Part shown: in pieces, positions 34,257 through 42,976 of the stretch
How positions within the stretch are numbered: the stretch's first letter is position 1
How the letters are laid out: each line of letters starts with the position of its first letter
Origin: Thiocystis violascens DSM 198
Lineage (GTDB): Bacteria > Pseudomonadota > Gammaproteobacteria > Chromatiales > Chromatiaceae
Reading direction: 5' to 3'
Length of the DNA stretch: 64,000 bases
NCBI RefSeq assembly: GCF_000227745.2
Contig: NC_018012.1
Coordinates: 3,403,501 to 3,467,500, forward strand
Notes under the pieces: generated by a model
What the model was told of the DNA's origin: nothing
Seen by the model: only the letters and a program-made list of their open reading frames with translations
Database searches by the model: none
Position numbers and translations under genes: made by a program

Positions 34257-36272
34257 TCAGACCTGGCGGGACAGCAGAATTTCCTCGCCCATCATATCGA
34301 CGATCTTGACCGCGACCGTGCTCCCCGCGGGCGGGGCGGGCAACGCATAGCGCCCCTGCACGAACTCCTGCTTGCGTTCCGGCACATCCGACAGGCACAC
34401 ATTGAAGACTTCGCCGTTGTACGCCGTGTCGATTAGGACGCAATCCACCACCGCGCGCCAGTCCGGAATCTGGGCGCGGAACAGCGAAGTGTCCAGACTA
34501 AGCCGCGCGACGATGCTGGGTGACATGACATCCTGGATCTCGACCGTCAACATGTCCCCGTCAGGCGTGCGCTCGCGCTGGATCGCGACCTCCGCGCTCG
34601 CCGGCTCGTGCTGGATGATGCCGCCGTATTTCTTGTCGGTGCGCAGTTCGATCAGATGAATGCGATTGATCGGGCGGTTACGGTTGTGCCGCTCCAGCCA
34701 GGCGCGCGCGGTCAGTTCCATGCCGAGCGTCACCACCAGAATATCCCGCTCCTCGCCCGGTCGGCCATCGAGTTCGCGCTTGACGCTGTCCAGATCCAAC
34801 GGGGTCAGCGGATGGTTGAAAGGAACGATCTTGACCAGGCGGTTGCCGCGCGTGCCATCGAAAAAGGCGTCGGTTTTGATGCGCTGAATGCCGAGATACT
34901 CGACCACCAGTTGCACCGCCTCGTTGTGCTGGATCTGGAGGTCGTAATCGTTCACCCGCCAGACGGTAAAGCCAAGTTGCGCGGGTTTGGGCGGCGCCTT
35001 GTCTGCGTCTGGGAGTAGGCTGCCTTGACGCTGTTTGGGTGCGTCTTCCGCCACCGACTGGTCGGCGATGATGGTTTGCAGACGTTTCGCGGTGGTTTGA
35101 ATCGCGCCCTTGTTGATGTCGCAGCCGATCCAGCGGCGGCCGAGTTTTTGGGCGACGGCGGCGGTGGTGCCGGAGCCGATGAAGCAGTCGAGAATGATGT
35201 CACCGGGGTTTGATGACGATTGCATCAATCTACTAATAAGTGCTTCAGGTTTTTGTGTTGGATATTCTTCTTTTTCGCCAGACCAACCACGAAGCATACT
35301 TATATCTGTCCAAATTGATTGAACGGGTACCCCTTTAGAGTCATCAAGGTAGCGTTTTAACATTGGAACAGTACCCGGACGGGTTTGAACTATTCTGCCA
35401 GCATCATAGATGTTCTGCATTTTCTCTTTAGAATAACGCCATGCTCTAACGACGCCAAGAAATTCATAGACTGGATTTCCTTTTGTTGCTCCACCGGGGC
35501 CAAGCAAATTATCCAGCTTATATTTCCTGCCGTCATTTTCCGTATATCTATAAAAACCTTTTACATAGTCTTCATTAAGCGGAGTGTATTGAAGATTCCA
35601 TGTTGGTCTGTCGCCTTTTGAATAAAAAAATATTTTATCGTGCACAGGCCCAAAATGCTCTGTTCCTTGGCCGACATTTCCGTGAGCATCAGATCGCTTC
35701 CAAATAAGCTCATTACGATAATTTTCCGCCCCAAAAACCTCATCGATAATGCACTGGATGAAATGTCCTCGACGTGGATCACAATGCAAATAAAGAGAGC
35801 CTGCGTCACTTAGCAGTTCACGAAGCAACAACAACCGCTCATACATAAACTGCAAGTAATTGTCGTTCGCCCAGATATCCGTATATTGAACCTGCTCACC
35901 AAGACTGTAATCCTCGCCATCCAGCTTGGCGCTCGCTGTCCCGCGTAGATTCACCTTGCGCACATAATCCGCCCCGGAATCGAACGGCGGATCGATATAG
36001 ATCAGCTTGACCTTGCCCCGAAACCCATTCGCCAACAGGTGCGCCAGCACATCCTTGTTATCGCCGTGGAACAGCAGACCGCCGCGCGGGTAACGCTCCG
36101 GCCAATCGCTCCAATTCAGGTCGGCGACGGGATCGGACGCGGTCTCTAACTGGAAACGCTCGATGTGCTGGGCGGGATAGGCGGGAACCGTGCTCAAAGG
36201 CTTCTTGCCCACCCATTGCAGCATGGGTCGGCCCTTGGCCTTGGCGATCTTGACGTCTTGGGAAGGATGCAA
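34257..36272 (-). CDS. mod: type III restriction-modification DNA methyltransferase (Mod)
   Basis: A 671-residue beta-class adenine methyltransferase. Motif IV is DPPF (residues 94-97), and the SAM motif is in DCFIGSGTT (about residue 360). In this class the target recognition region lies between the two. It corresponds to about 35210-35880, which is visibly more AT-rich than the rest of the gene, suggesting that the recognition region was swapped. The enzyme protects host sites and guides the Res subunit. Two small genes separate it from res, all on the same strand. cysE lies just downstream. Confidence 0.9.
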   Translation of the reverse strand: MHPSQDVKIAKAKGRPMLQWVGKKPLSTVPAYPAQHIERFQLETASDPVADLNWSDWPERYPRGGLLFHGDNKDVLAHLLANGFRGKVKLIYIDPPFDSGADYVRKVNLRGTASAKLDGEDYSLGEQVQYTDIWANDNYLQFMYERLLLLRELLSDAGSLYLHCDPRRGHFIQCIIDEVFGAENYRNELIWKRSDAHGNVGQGTEHFGPVHDKIFFYSKGDRPTWNLQYTPLNEDYVKGFYRYTENDGRKYKLDNLLGPGGATKGNPVYEFLGVVRAWRYSKEKMQNIYDAGRIVQTRPGTVPMLKRYLDDSKGVPVQSIWTDISMLRGWSGEKEEYPTQKPEALISRLMQSSSNPGDIILDCFIGSGTTAAVAQKLGRRWIGCDINKGAIQTTAKRLQTIIADQSVAEDAPKQRQGSLLPDADKAPPKPAQLGFTVWRVNDYDLQIQHNEAVQLVVEYLGIQRIKTDAFFDGTRGNRLVKIVPFNHPLTPLDLDSVKRELDGRPGEERDILVVTLGMELTARAWLERHNRNRPINRIHLIELRTDKKYGGIIQHEPASAEVAIQRERTPDGDMLTVEIQDVMSPSIVARLSLDTSLFRAQIPDWRAVVDCVLIDTAYNGEVFNVCLSDVPERKQEFVQGRYALPAPPAGSTVAVKIVDMMGEEILLSRQV

Positions 36273-36360
36273 AGGGATTGCTCCAAAGAGGATGCGGAAT
36301 GTCGCGGGATTGGCCCGTTAGAGAATGAATGGATGGATGTTGGTATTGATAAAATGTTTA

Positions 36361-36565
36361 GGTGATTTTTGGGAAAGCTCATACCAGATTGCAGCCGTTC
36401 GTGGCGACGTGGCGACATTGAATCCGTTCGTGGTGAGCTTGTCGAACCATGAACGGATTCAATGTCAACCTCGGAGCGCGATTTTCCGTTCATCCTTCGA
36501 CCCTTCGGCTCCGCTCAGGACTCAGGACGAACGGAAAATCGGTAAAATCTTCCCCGGAAATCACC
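36361..36565. mobile_element. miniature inverted-repeat element A, copy 1
   Basis: A 205-bp element with ends GGTGATTTTTGGGAAAG and a complementary right end CCCCGGAAATCACC, flanked by a TTA direct repeat (36358-36360, 36566-36568). The interior holds two palindromes, one built on CCGTTCGTGG / CCATGAACGG and one on TTTTCCGTTC / GAACGGAAAA. No gene inside. The right TTA is the stop codon (TAA) of the next minus-strand gene. Confidence 0.8.
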
Positions 36566-36907
36566 TTAGCGGGCATTGGCCTCGTCCCGGGCGAATTGGA
36601 ATCCGGTTAAATCCAGGCGGAATTCGCCGAGTGCGACGGGTTCGCTGTCGGCAATCAAGGTGCGCACATCCTTGCCAAGTTCCGCGAGCGCATCCCCTTC
36701 ATCGAAAATGGGGCTCACGATATCGCCCAGCGTTTTTCCTTTCCCGGCAATCGCGGGATGCGACCGGCGGCGAGCGACGGTTGCCAATGGCTCGCCGTCA
36801 TCGACCGTCAATACAATCGCCTCAACGCGATGGTTAACGAACGACTCTGGTAAATCGATCACCAATTGCCGACTCGTGACCTCAAAAAATTGCCGTTGGA
36901 CTTGCAT
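36566..36907 (-). CDS. small uncharacterised protein between res and mod
   Basis: A 113-residue protein starting MQVQRQFFEVTSRQLVIDLP and continuing with ESFVNHRVEAIVLTVDDGEP. The beta-strand-rich start resembles small antitoxin-like proteins, but no family is recognised. It shares strand and spacing with the retropepsin-like gene upstream and may work with it. Its stop codon is the target duplication of element A copy 1. ATG 36907 is chosen because the frame upstream reads through a REP repeat. Confidence 0.55.
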   Translation of the reverse strand: MQVQRQFFEVTSRQLVIDLPESFVNHRVEAIVLTVDDGEPLATVARRRSHPAIAGKGKTLGDIVSPIFDEGDALAELGKDVRTLIADSEPVALGEFRLDLTGFQFARDEANAR

Positions 36908-36937
36908 GGCGTGCTCCACGTTGAGTCTTCTCTTCTG

Positions 36938-37041
36938 GCTCCCACGCTCCAGCGTGGGAGCAAGGGCCGACGCTCCAGCGTCGCGTGACCGGACGGGCCG
37001 CTGGAACGACCCGCCGGCATTCCCACGCTGGAGCGTGGGAA
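36938..37041. repeat. REP-like palindrome cluster
   Basis: Three palindromes lie close together. The first (36938-36961) has arms CTCCCACGCT / AGCGTGGGAG, the second (36969-36982) has arms GACGCT / AGCGTC, and the third (37020-37041) has arms TTCCCACGCT / AGCGTGGGAA. The outer two have opposite loops (CC and GG), i.e. inverted orientation, as in bacterial interspersed mosaic elements. The cluster fills the gap between two small genes. Confidence 0.85.
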
Positions 37042-37068
37042 CGAGCGGGCAGTGCATGGAAACGCAGC

Positions 37069-37539
37069 CTATAAGTCATCGAGGCTGACATCGATAAAGG
37101 GACCGGCGGCGCGTTCGCGCACGAGCGCGGCATCCTCCAGATCCTGGATCGTCATCAATGATTTCGCCTTGCTGACCGCGAAATTGGGATTGGCCGGATT
37201 GACCATGACGGTCTGGCGTCCGGGATGGATCACCAGATCCATGTCCTCCATCGGAATGGCGCCGAGTAAAACCTCATTGCCCAGCACCATCGCGCCGGTG
37301 AGACAGCGGCGATTTTCAAAGCCCGCGAGAATTGGCCCCACATAGGGCCGCCGACGCGAGGAGCCATCCGCCGTTTCCACTTCCCGTTCCTCGTAAGTAT
37401 CCAGGTCGAGTTGCAGGGCGATGTGTTCGGGAATGCAGAGATGAACCGCGCCCGTATCGACCAGGGCCTGGACGGTGAGCGGTTTGATGTCCGGTTTGCG
37501 AACATTGCTCAGGGTGATGCTGGTGTAGATCAAGCCCAT
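37069..37539 (-). CDS. retropepsin-like clan AA aspartic protease
   Basis: A 156-residue protein with ALVDTGAVHLCIPEHIA, which contains the D-T-G-A active-site motif of single-domain retropepsin-like proteases. A hydrophobic LLGAIPMEDMDLVI is near the expected flap/second-half position. Such proteins occur in bacterial toxin-like and mobile gene neighbourhoods, with no known substrate. Being encoded between res and mod of a type III system is unusual. No signal peptide is seen, so it is cytoplasmic. Confidence 0.78.
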   Translation of the reverse strand: MGLIYTSITLSNVRKPDIKPLTVQALVDTGAVHLCIPEHIALQLDLDTYEEREVETADGSSRRRPYVGPILAGFENRRCLTGAMVLGNEVLLGAIPMEDMDLVIHPGRQTVMVNPANPNFAVSKAKSLMTIQDLEDAALVRERAAGPFIDVSLDDL

Positions 37540-37557
37540 GGTGCGATCCTCGTTTTA

Positions 37558-37728
37558 GGTGATTTCCGGGAAAGACTTTACCGATTTCCGTTCGTCCTGA
37601 GCTGGTCGAAGGACGAACGGAAATCGTGCTCCGAAGCCGACATTGCATCCGTTCATGGTTCGACCAGCTCACCACGAACGGATGCAATGTCATCGCGAAC
37701 GTGGGTATAAACTTTTCCGGAAATCACC
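37558..37728. mobile_element. miniature inverted-repeat element A, copy 2
   Basis: A 171-bp element with ends GGTGATTTCCGGGAAAG and CTTTTCCGGAAATCACC, flanked by TTA on both sides (37555-37557, 37729-37731). The interior has the same palindromes as copy 1 in a different order. The right TTA is the stop codon of res on the minus strand. Confidence 0.83.
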
Positions 37729-40431
37729 TTAGTCTTGGGCGACGAAGCGCCGGGTCTCTTCCAAGGCTTCCGCCGGCAAGACGTTCCCCGCGAAAATGAC
37801 CCGGTAGGTCAGTCGCTCGGGGTCGATGTCGGTCAGTTGGCGCATGGCGACCGCCTTGCGGCCTTCCCGGCTCCGGGGTTGCTGGCCGGTGTCGGCTCTG
37901 GCGAGATCGGCGGCGATGTCGGCTCGATGTTGCTCGGATTTGACTTCCACCACCAGACATTTGCCATCCTTGCGCAGAATGACGAAATCCGGGGTGTAGC
38001 GATGCCAGCGGCCATCCTCGCCCAGATATTCGGCGTACAGATCGGTCTTGGAGGGGTCGGTCAATCCGCCGGTGAACCACACACCCTCGACGTTCTCCGC
38101 GTACTGCGCGATGACATTGAGCGCCTGTTCCAGATAGGCCGCTTCCGGTTCGGAATCGAAGTTGTAGCCTTCGTAATGGAACGATTTGTCCCGCGCGAAG
38201 CCTTGGTTCGGAAAGCTGTCCGCCATCCGGTAGAGGTGTTCGCGCGATTTCTCGAAGCTGATCCGGGCGGTATAAAAAGGCGTGCCGTCCGCGTCGGTGT
38301 GCCGCTGGAAGCCGTCGGGCTTGACCAGGGCCAGGGCGATTTCGACCTCCTGCCAGTCTTCCTCGTACTCGCGCCGTTGCGTTTCGATCTGTTGGGACAG
38401 GGCGTCCAGATGATGAACCGGAATCGTCGCCCCCGCGCCGTAGAGGGCGCGCAAGGCGGCCAGCAGTTCGGACATGGGCAGATGGTAATTGGCGGCCAGT
38501 CCACCGGCGGCGGAATAGAGATCGAGCGTGTCGGGTTCGGCGTGCAGCGCCTCGGTATCGATGCGGGTCAGTTGGCCGCGTCCGCCCACCTCGACGATAG
38601 ACCAGGTGTCCAGTCGCCCGGCCAGCGGGGCGTCAATCTCGGGACGCTGAAACGCCAGGGGCGAGACACCGGAAGGGTCCGCGCGACGCCGAAACCGCAG
38701 CACGCGTTTCTTGATCGACAGGGGCGGTAGATCCGGCTTGTGCAGACGGATGTCTTTTTCGAGACGTTCGGCTTGCGTCGCGTTGAGATCGTTCAGCGTG
38801 GTGCCGTAGGTTTCGACGAGTTGCCGTTCGAGGATGGATTCATTTTCCCGCGACACATAGATGCGGGCCGGGGTAGCGTTGCCCGGAACCTGACGCAGAC
38901 AGCGAGTCGCTGCTTGCAGGACGAAATTGTTGCTGCCTGTGAGCCGCCGCACCAGACCGCAGGCGAACAGGCTGGGGCAATTCCAACCCTCGGTGCCCAT
39001 GTTCACCAACAGCACGATGCGGTGTTGGGCACTCGGATCATGGGCCAGACGGTAGAACTCGGCCTTGACCGTCTCCGCTGACTTGGCATCCACCGCCAGC
39101 AAGACCGCTGGAGCAATGGCGCGTTGGGCAAGCGTGGATTCGATGGCGGTTCGCAGTTCGTCGCGGGCCGCGACGGTCGGAAAATAGAGCGCCAGACGGG
39201 CCGGCGAGCCGTCCGGAAGTCGCGTCTCCCAATAAGTGTCGACGAAATCGGTCACGATCTTGGAAACCAATAGGGAACCGTGTTCGTCGTCCAGGCTGAA
39301 GACCTTGATGTTGCCGGCGACGTCCTTCAGTACGCCATCCTGGATGCCCTCCCCGAGTCCGTACCAGACCACGACATCGCGCAGGGGTTGCCGCTCGAAA
39401 TAGGGCGTGCCCGTGGTGTTCACGACCACCACCAGGTTGGTTTCCTGAGCGAGATAATCCACCGTGCGGCGCACCTTCTTGATGCCCTGTTCCTTGAAAA
39501 CCGGCTCGCCGCTATCGGGGTCTTTCTCCCATTTGCCCAACAGCTTCTGCCCATAGGTGTGGTGGGCCTCGTCGGAGAACACCGCCAGATGGGGCAGGCT
39601 GGCAATCTTTTGCAGCCGAAGGTTGGCGATTTCCTCGGCCTCTTCCGCCTTGGTATTGGCGAACAGCCGGAATTGCTGCCCGTTGCCGCGCACGGCCGGT
39701 TTCTGGATGCGGATCTTTTCGGTGTTGGTGACGATCAGGTTATAGGCGCTGCCGTCGATCACGCCGGAGAGTTCCTTGTCGCCATCGCGCGTAAAGGTCA
39801 GTTTCAGACTGGCGGCAAACAGCTTCTCGAAACGGGGCGGCAGGAGCTTGCCGAAGGGGATGTCCGAGATTTCGCGCAAGGATTCGATGATGGTTTTCCC
39901 TGGGGCGAAGATCAGGGCGTTTTGCACGAAGGGTCCGTCCGGATATTCCTGCGCCATGGCGAATTCGGTCGCGACGATGGCGCCGATCAGGATGGTTTTC
40001 CCGGCGCCCATCGCCAGGGCCAGGATGTAGGAGGGGTAATCGAGCGTCAGAGTCTCGCGCAAACTTTCCAGATGATTGGCGCGGACGAAGGCGTTATCGG
40101 TGCGGATGCGCGCGAATAGGACGTCGAAATCATAATCGGCATCCTCGAATGCCTTGGCCGAGAGTCCGAGTGCCTCGCGGCGCTCCGCTTTCTTGGGGAA
40201 ACAGCGCGCGTACAGGTCCGGAATTTTCGGTGTGCCCTCGACCAGCCGGAGAAACCAATAGACTTCCAGCGCGCGGAATTGGGCCTTGCGCAGGTAGCGT
40301 AGATGGCCGGTTCGTTCGTCATCGATGGCATGGCCGAGGATTTCGGCGATGGCGGGATAGTCCGCGCACGGATAGCCTTCCGCGCGCCAGGCATCGACAC
40401 GGGCGGCGATCAATTCGTGAAATAGGTTCAT
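37729..40431 (-). CDS. res: type III restriction enzyme helicase/nuclease subunit (Res)
   Basis: A 900-residue protein with an SF2 helicase core and a C-terminal endonuclease. Motif I is ALAMGAGKTIL, motif II is FSDEAHHTY (DEAH), and VNMGTEGWNCPSLFACGL and LQAATRCLRQVPG are later helicase motifs. YTPDFVILRKDGKCLVVEVK near the end is the PD-(D/E)XK nuclease. Together with Mod it would cut DNA after ATP-driven movement between two sites. The ATG overlaps the trmJ stop (ATGA), so res is translationally coupled to a housekeeping gene. The stop codon lies at the edge of element A copy 2. Confidence 0.9.
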   Translation of the reverse strand: MNLFHELIAARVDAWRAEGYPCADYPAIAEILGHAIDDERTGHLRYLRKAQFRALEVYWFLRLVEGTPKIPDLYARCFPKKAERREALGLSAKAFEDADYDFDVLFARIRTDNAFVRANHLESLRETLTLDYPSYILALAMGAGKTILIGAIVATEFAMAQEYPDGPFVQNALIFAPGKTIIESLREISDIPFGKLLPPRFEKLFAASLKLTFTRDGDKELSGVIDGSAYNLIVTNTEKIRIQKPAVRGNGQQFRLFANTKAEEAEEIANLRLQKIASLPHLAVFSDEAHHTYGQKLLGKWEKDPDSGEPVFKEQGIKKVRRTVDYLAQETNLVVVVNTTGTPYFERQPLRDVVVWYGLGEGIQDGVLKDVAGNIKVFSLDDEHGSLLVSKIVTDFVDTYWETRLPDGSPARLALYFPTVAARDELRTAIESTLAQRAIAPAVLLAVDAKSAETVKAEFYRLAHDPSAQHRIVLLVNMGTEGWNCPSLFACGLVRRLTGSNNFVLQAATRCLRQVPGNATPARIYVSRENESILERQLVETYGTTLNDLNATQAERLEKDIRLHKPDLPPLSIKKRVLRFRRRADPSGVSPLAFQRPEIDAPLAGRLDTWSIVEVGGRGQLTRIDTEALHAEPDTLDLYSAAGGLAANYHLPMSELLAALRALYGAGATIPVHHLDALSQQIETQRREYEEDWQEVEIALALVKPDGFQRHTDADGTPFYTARISFEKSREHLYRMADSFPNQGFARDKSFHYEGYNFDSEPEAAYLEQALNVIAQYAENVEGVWFTGGLTDPSKTDLYAEYLGEDGRWHRYTPDFVILRKDGKCLVVEVKSEQHRADIAADLARADTGQQPRSREGRKAVAMRQLTDIDPERLTYRVIFAGNVLPAEALEETRRFVAQD

Positions 40432-41204
40432 GACGACTCCCCTTCGTCGCGCGTGGCGCGCCCGGCGCGCTTGCGACCCTGGGCGGCGCTCAGAATCCCC
40501 CGCAAGATATTCATCTCGACACGATCCGGACGCGCCCGATTGAACAGCCGCCGCAGACGCCGCATCAGCTTGTGCGATTGCGCGGGATCGCCGAAACCGA
40601 TCGCCAGCAGCGTTTCGGCCAGATGACCATGAAAGCCTTCCATCTCGTCCGCCGTCGCCAACTCGCGCGGCGGATCGAGGAGCCGCTCGCCGCGTTCCTC
40701 GCGCGCCACGCGGCGAATCTCGTAGGCCAACACCTGCGCCGCCGCGGCCAGATTCAGCGAACTGAAATCGGGATTGGTCGGGATGTGCACCAACGCATGA
40801 CAACGCGCCAGTTCCACGTTCGAAAGCCCCGAACTCTCGCGCCCGAAGACCAGGGCGACATCGTCCTCGGCGGCCTCGTCGAGCAGTTGCCGCGCGCACG
40901 CCGAGGGCTCCAGCAGCGGCCATTCGATGGTGCGCAGACGGGCGCTCGCGCCGATCACCAGACGACAGCCGGCCAGCGCGTCGGGCAGGCTCGCATGGAG
41001 GCCGGCTCGCTCCAGCAGATCGTCCGCGCCCGAGGCGCGCGCCAACGCCTCCGCGTCCGGCGGATGCTTGGGTGCCACCAGTTCCAGGCGCGACAGACCC
41101 ATGGTCTTCATCGCCCGCGCCACGGCGCCGATGTTGCCGGTATGGGTCGTCTCGACCAGCACGAAACGGATGCGCGCCAGCGATGCGGTCATTTGGTCTA
41201 TCAT
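40428..41204 (-). CDS. trmJ: tRNA (cytidine/uridine-2'-O-)-methyltransferase TrmJ
   Basis: A 258-residue SPOUT methyltransferase. FVLVETTHTGNIGAVARAMK is the N-terminal TrmH-family motif, VALVFGRESSGLSNVELARC motif 2, and IPTNPDFSSLNLAAAAQVLA motif 3, which forms the SAM-binding knot. TrmJ methylates the ribose at position 32 of several tRNAs. In gammaproteobacteria the usual neighbourhood is suhB, trmJ, (cysE), iscR; here the restriction genes follow it. It is divergent from suhB. Confidence 0.93.
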   Translation of the reverse strand: MIDQMTASLARIRFVLVETTHTGNIGAVARAMKTMGLSRLELVAPKHPPDAEALARASGADDLLERAGLHASLPDALAGCRLVIGASARLRTIEWPLLEPSACARQLLDEAAEDDVALVFGRESSGLSNVELARCHALVHIPTNPDFSSLNLAAAAQVLAYEIRRVAREERGERLLDPPRELATADEMEGFHGHLAETLLAIGFGDPAQSHKLMRRLRRLFNRARPDRVEMNILRGILSAAQGRKRAGRATRDEGESS

Positions 41205-41280
41205 GTCGGGCTAAATCTTCAGAAAATCGCGCTGTATCGTCAGCCTATGATACAGCGACTGCCCGGATATCCCGCAAACC

Positions 41281-42078
41281 ATGCACCCAAGTCTAAACAT
41301 TGCCATCCGCGCCGCCCGTAGTGCCGGCCGTCTGATCATGCGTTACTCGGATCGGCTCGAACAGCTCCAGGTCGAGTCGAAAAGCCGCAACGATTTCGTC
41401 AGCGATGTCGACCGCGCCGCCGAGGCGGCGATCATCCAGGAACTGCGCAATCGTTTCCCCGGCCACGCCATCCTCGCCGAGGAGAGCGGCGAGCAGGGCA
41501 GCGGCGACTTCCAGTGGATCATCGACCCGCTGGACGGCACCACCAATTATCTGCACGGCTTCCCGCAATTCTCGATCTCGATCGCGCTCAAGTATAAGGG
41601 GCAGCTCGAATGCGGCGTCGTCTACGACCCCACGCGCGAGGAACTTTTTACCGCCGCGCGCGGGCAGGGCGCCCAGCTCAACGACCGCAAGCTGCGCGTC
41701 GCCACCCGCCCGTCGCTCGAAGGCGCGCTGATCGGCACCGGCTTCCCCTTCCGCGATCAGCGCCACATCGACGCCTATCTCGGCATGTTCAAGGCCATGA
41801 CCCTGGAGACCGCCGGATTGCGCCGCCCCGGTTCGGCCGCCCTGGATCTCGCCTATGTCGCCGCCGGGCGCACCGATGGGTTCTGGGAAATCGGCCTCTC
41901 GCCCTGGGACTGCGCCGCTGGCGCTCTGCTGATCCTGGAGGCCGGCGGCGCCGTCACCGACTTCGGCGGCGGCACCCGCTTCCTGGACACCGGCAACCTG
42001 ATCGCCGGCAATCTCCGGATCCACCGCGCCATGCTTGATCTGCTGACGCCCTTCATGACCGAGCAACTGCGCGCGTGA
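41281..42078 (+). CDS. suhB: inositol-1-monophosphatase SuhB
   Basis: A 265-residue Mg-dependent phosphatase. The metal-binding motifs are AILAEESGEQG and IIDPLDGTTNYLHGFPQFSI, with WDCAAGALLILEAGG near the end. SuhB also takes part in ribosomal RNA transcription antitermination with NusA and NusB in enteric bacteria. It is divergent from trmJ, as in related genomes. Confidence 0.95.
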   Translation: MHPSLNIAIRAARSAGRLIMRYSDRLEQLQVESKSRNDFVSDVDRAAEAAIIQELRNRFPGHAILAEESGEQGSGDFQWIIDPLDGTTNYLHGFPQFSISIALKYKGQLECGVVYDPTREELFTAARGQGAQLNDRKLRVATRPSLEGALIGTGFPFRDQRHIDAYLGMFKAMTLETAGLRRPGSAALDLAYVAAGRTDGFWEIGLSPWDCAAGALLILEAGGAVTDFGGGTRFLDTGNLIAGNLRIHRAMLDLLTPFMTEQLRA

Positions 42079-42121
42079 GCGTCTCCAAATCGGCTTGGGA
42101 TACCGAACTCCGGTTGAGGCA

Positions 42122-42145
42122 CGCTCCGGGCCAAAGCCCGGAGCG
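42122..42145. terminator. strong hairpin between suhB and flagellin
   Basis: A perfect 10-bp stem, CGCTCCGGGC / GCCCGGAGCG, with loop CAAA lies between two convergent genes. No U-run follows on either strand, but the stem is strong enough to protect or end both transcripts. Confidence 0.65.
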
Positions 42146-42148
42146 GTC

Positions 42149-42967
42149 TCAAGCCAGTAACTGCGAGACGAACAGAGAGGAGATATTGTTGGCCTGACTG
42201 AGCATGGCAATGTTCGCCTGGCTCAGGATAAGGTTACGGCTTTGCTCCGCTGTCGCGCGGGCGTAGTCGGTATCCTGGATGCCGCTCTGGGCCGCCGCCA
42301 CGTTGACGTTGCCCTGCTTCAACGCGCGAATGCTGGCTTCGAAGCGGTTCTGGGCGGCGCCAAACTCACCCTGTATCCCGCTGAGATAGTCTGTGATCTG
42401 GTCCGTCGTCTTGAGCGCGCTGGCGGCGCCGGCGGCGGTCGAAAGGTCGATGTCGTCGAGGCCAAAGGTCTTCATCTGTTCCTGAAGGTCGCGGGTATTA
42501 ACGATCATGGCATCATTCGCCCTGGCGCTCGCCTGAATCCCAAGTTCGCCTTCCCGCGGGAGCAACTTAACCCCATTGAATGAGGTGCCTTCGATGGTCT
42601 GGGCGATCTGTTCCCGCAACGCGCTGACCTCGGTCTGAAGGTTGGCGCGATCCGAATCGGAGAGCGTGCCGTTCATGCTCTGGAGGCTCAGATCGCCGAT
42701 CCGCTGTAGGTTTTCGCTGATTTGGCTGACCCCGGCCTCTGCCGTCTGCATCATCGAGATCCCATCGCTGAGATTGCGAACCCCCTGGGCGTCGCCGGTG
42801 AGTTGGGCGGCGAACTGAGAGATGAGCGCCAGTCCGGTGGCATCGTCGGCGGCGCCGTTAACCCGCTTGCCTGAAGCGAGGCGTTCCTGCGTCGTCTCCA
42901 GGGCACCCTGACTTCGGTTGAGGAGGCTCTGCGCGCCTAGCGCCATCTGATTGTTGATTCCCACCAT
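42149..42967 (-). CDS. fliC: flagellin
   Basis: A 272-residue short flagellin with conserved D0/D1 ends only. The start is MVGINNQMALGAQSLLNRSQ, and the N-terminal RLASGKRVNGAADDATGLAL is diagnostic. The C-terminus is IALLSQANNISSLFVSQLL-like (NIAMLSQANNISSLFVSQLL). The variable central domain is nearly absent. ATG 42967 is chosen because GGAAGGT lies seven bases before it; a GTG nine bases upstream is not preferred. FliW at 11933 is its likely chaperone/regulator. No other flagellar gene is adjacent. Confidence 0.93.
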   Translation of the reverse strand: MVGINNQMALGAQSLLNRSQGALETTQERLASGKRVNGAADDATGLALISQFAAQLTGDAQGVRNLSDGISMMQTAEAGVSQISENLQRIGDLSLQSMNGTLSDSDRANLQTEVSALREQIAQTIEGTSFNGVKLLPREGELGIQASARANDAMIVNTRDLQEQMKTFGLDDIDLSTAAGAASALKTTDQITDYLSGIQGEFGAAQNRFEASIRALKQGNVNVAAAQSGIQDTDYARATAEQSRNLILSQANIAMLSQANNISSLFVSQLLA

Positions 42968-42976
42968 CGCGGTCAC

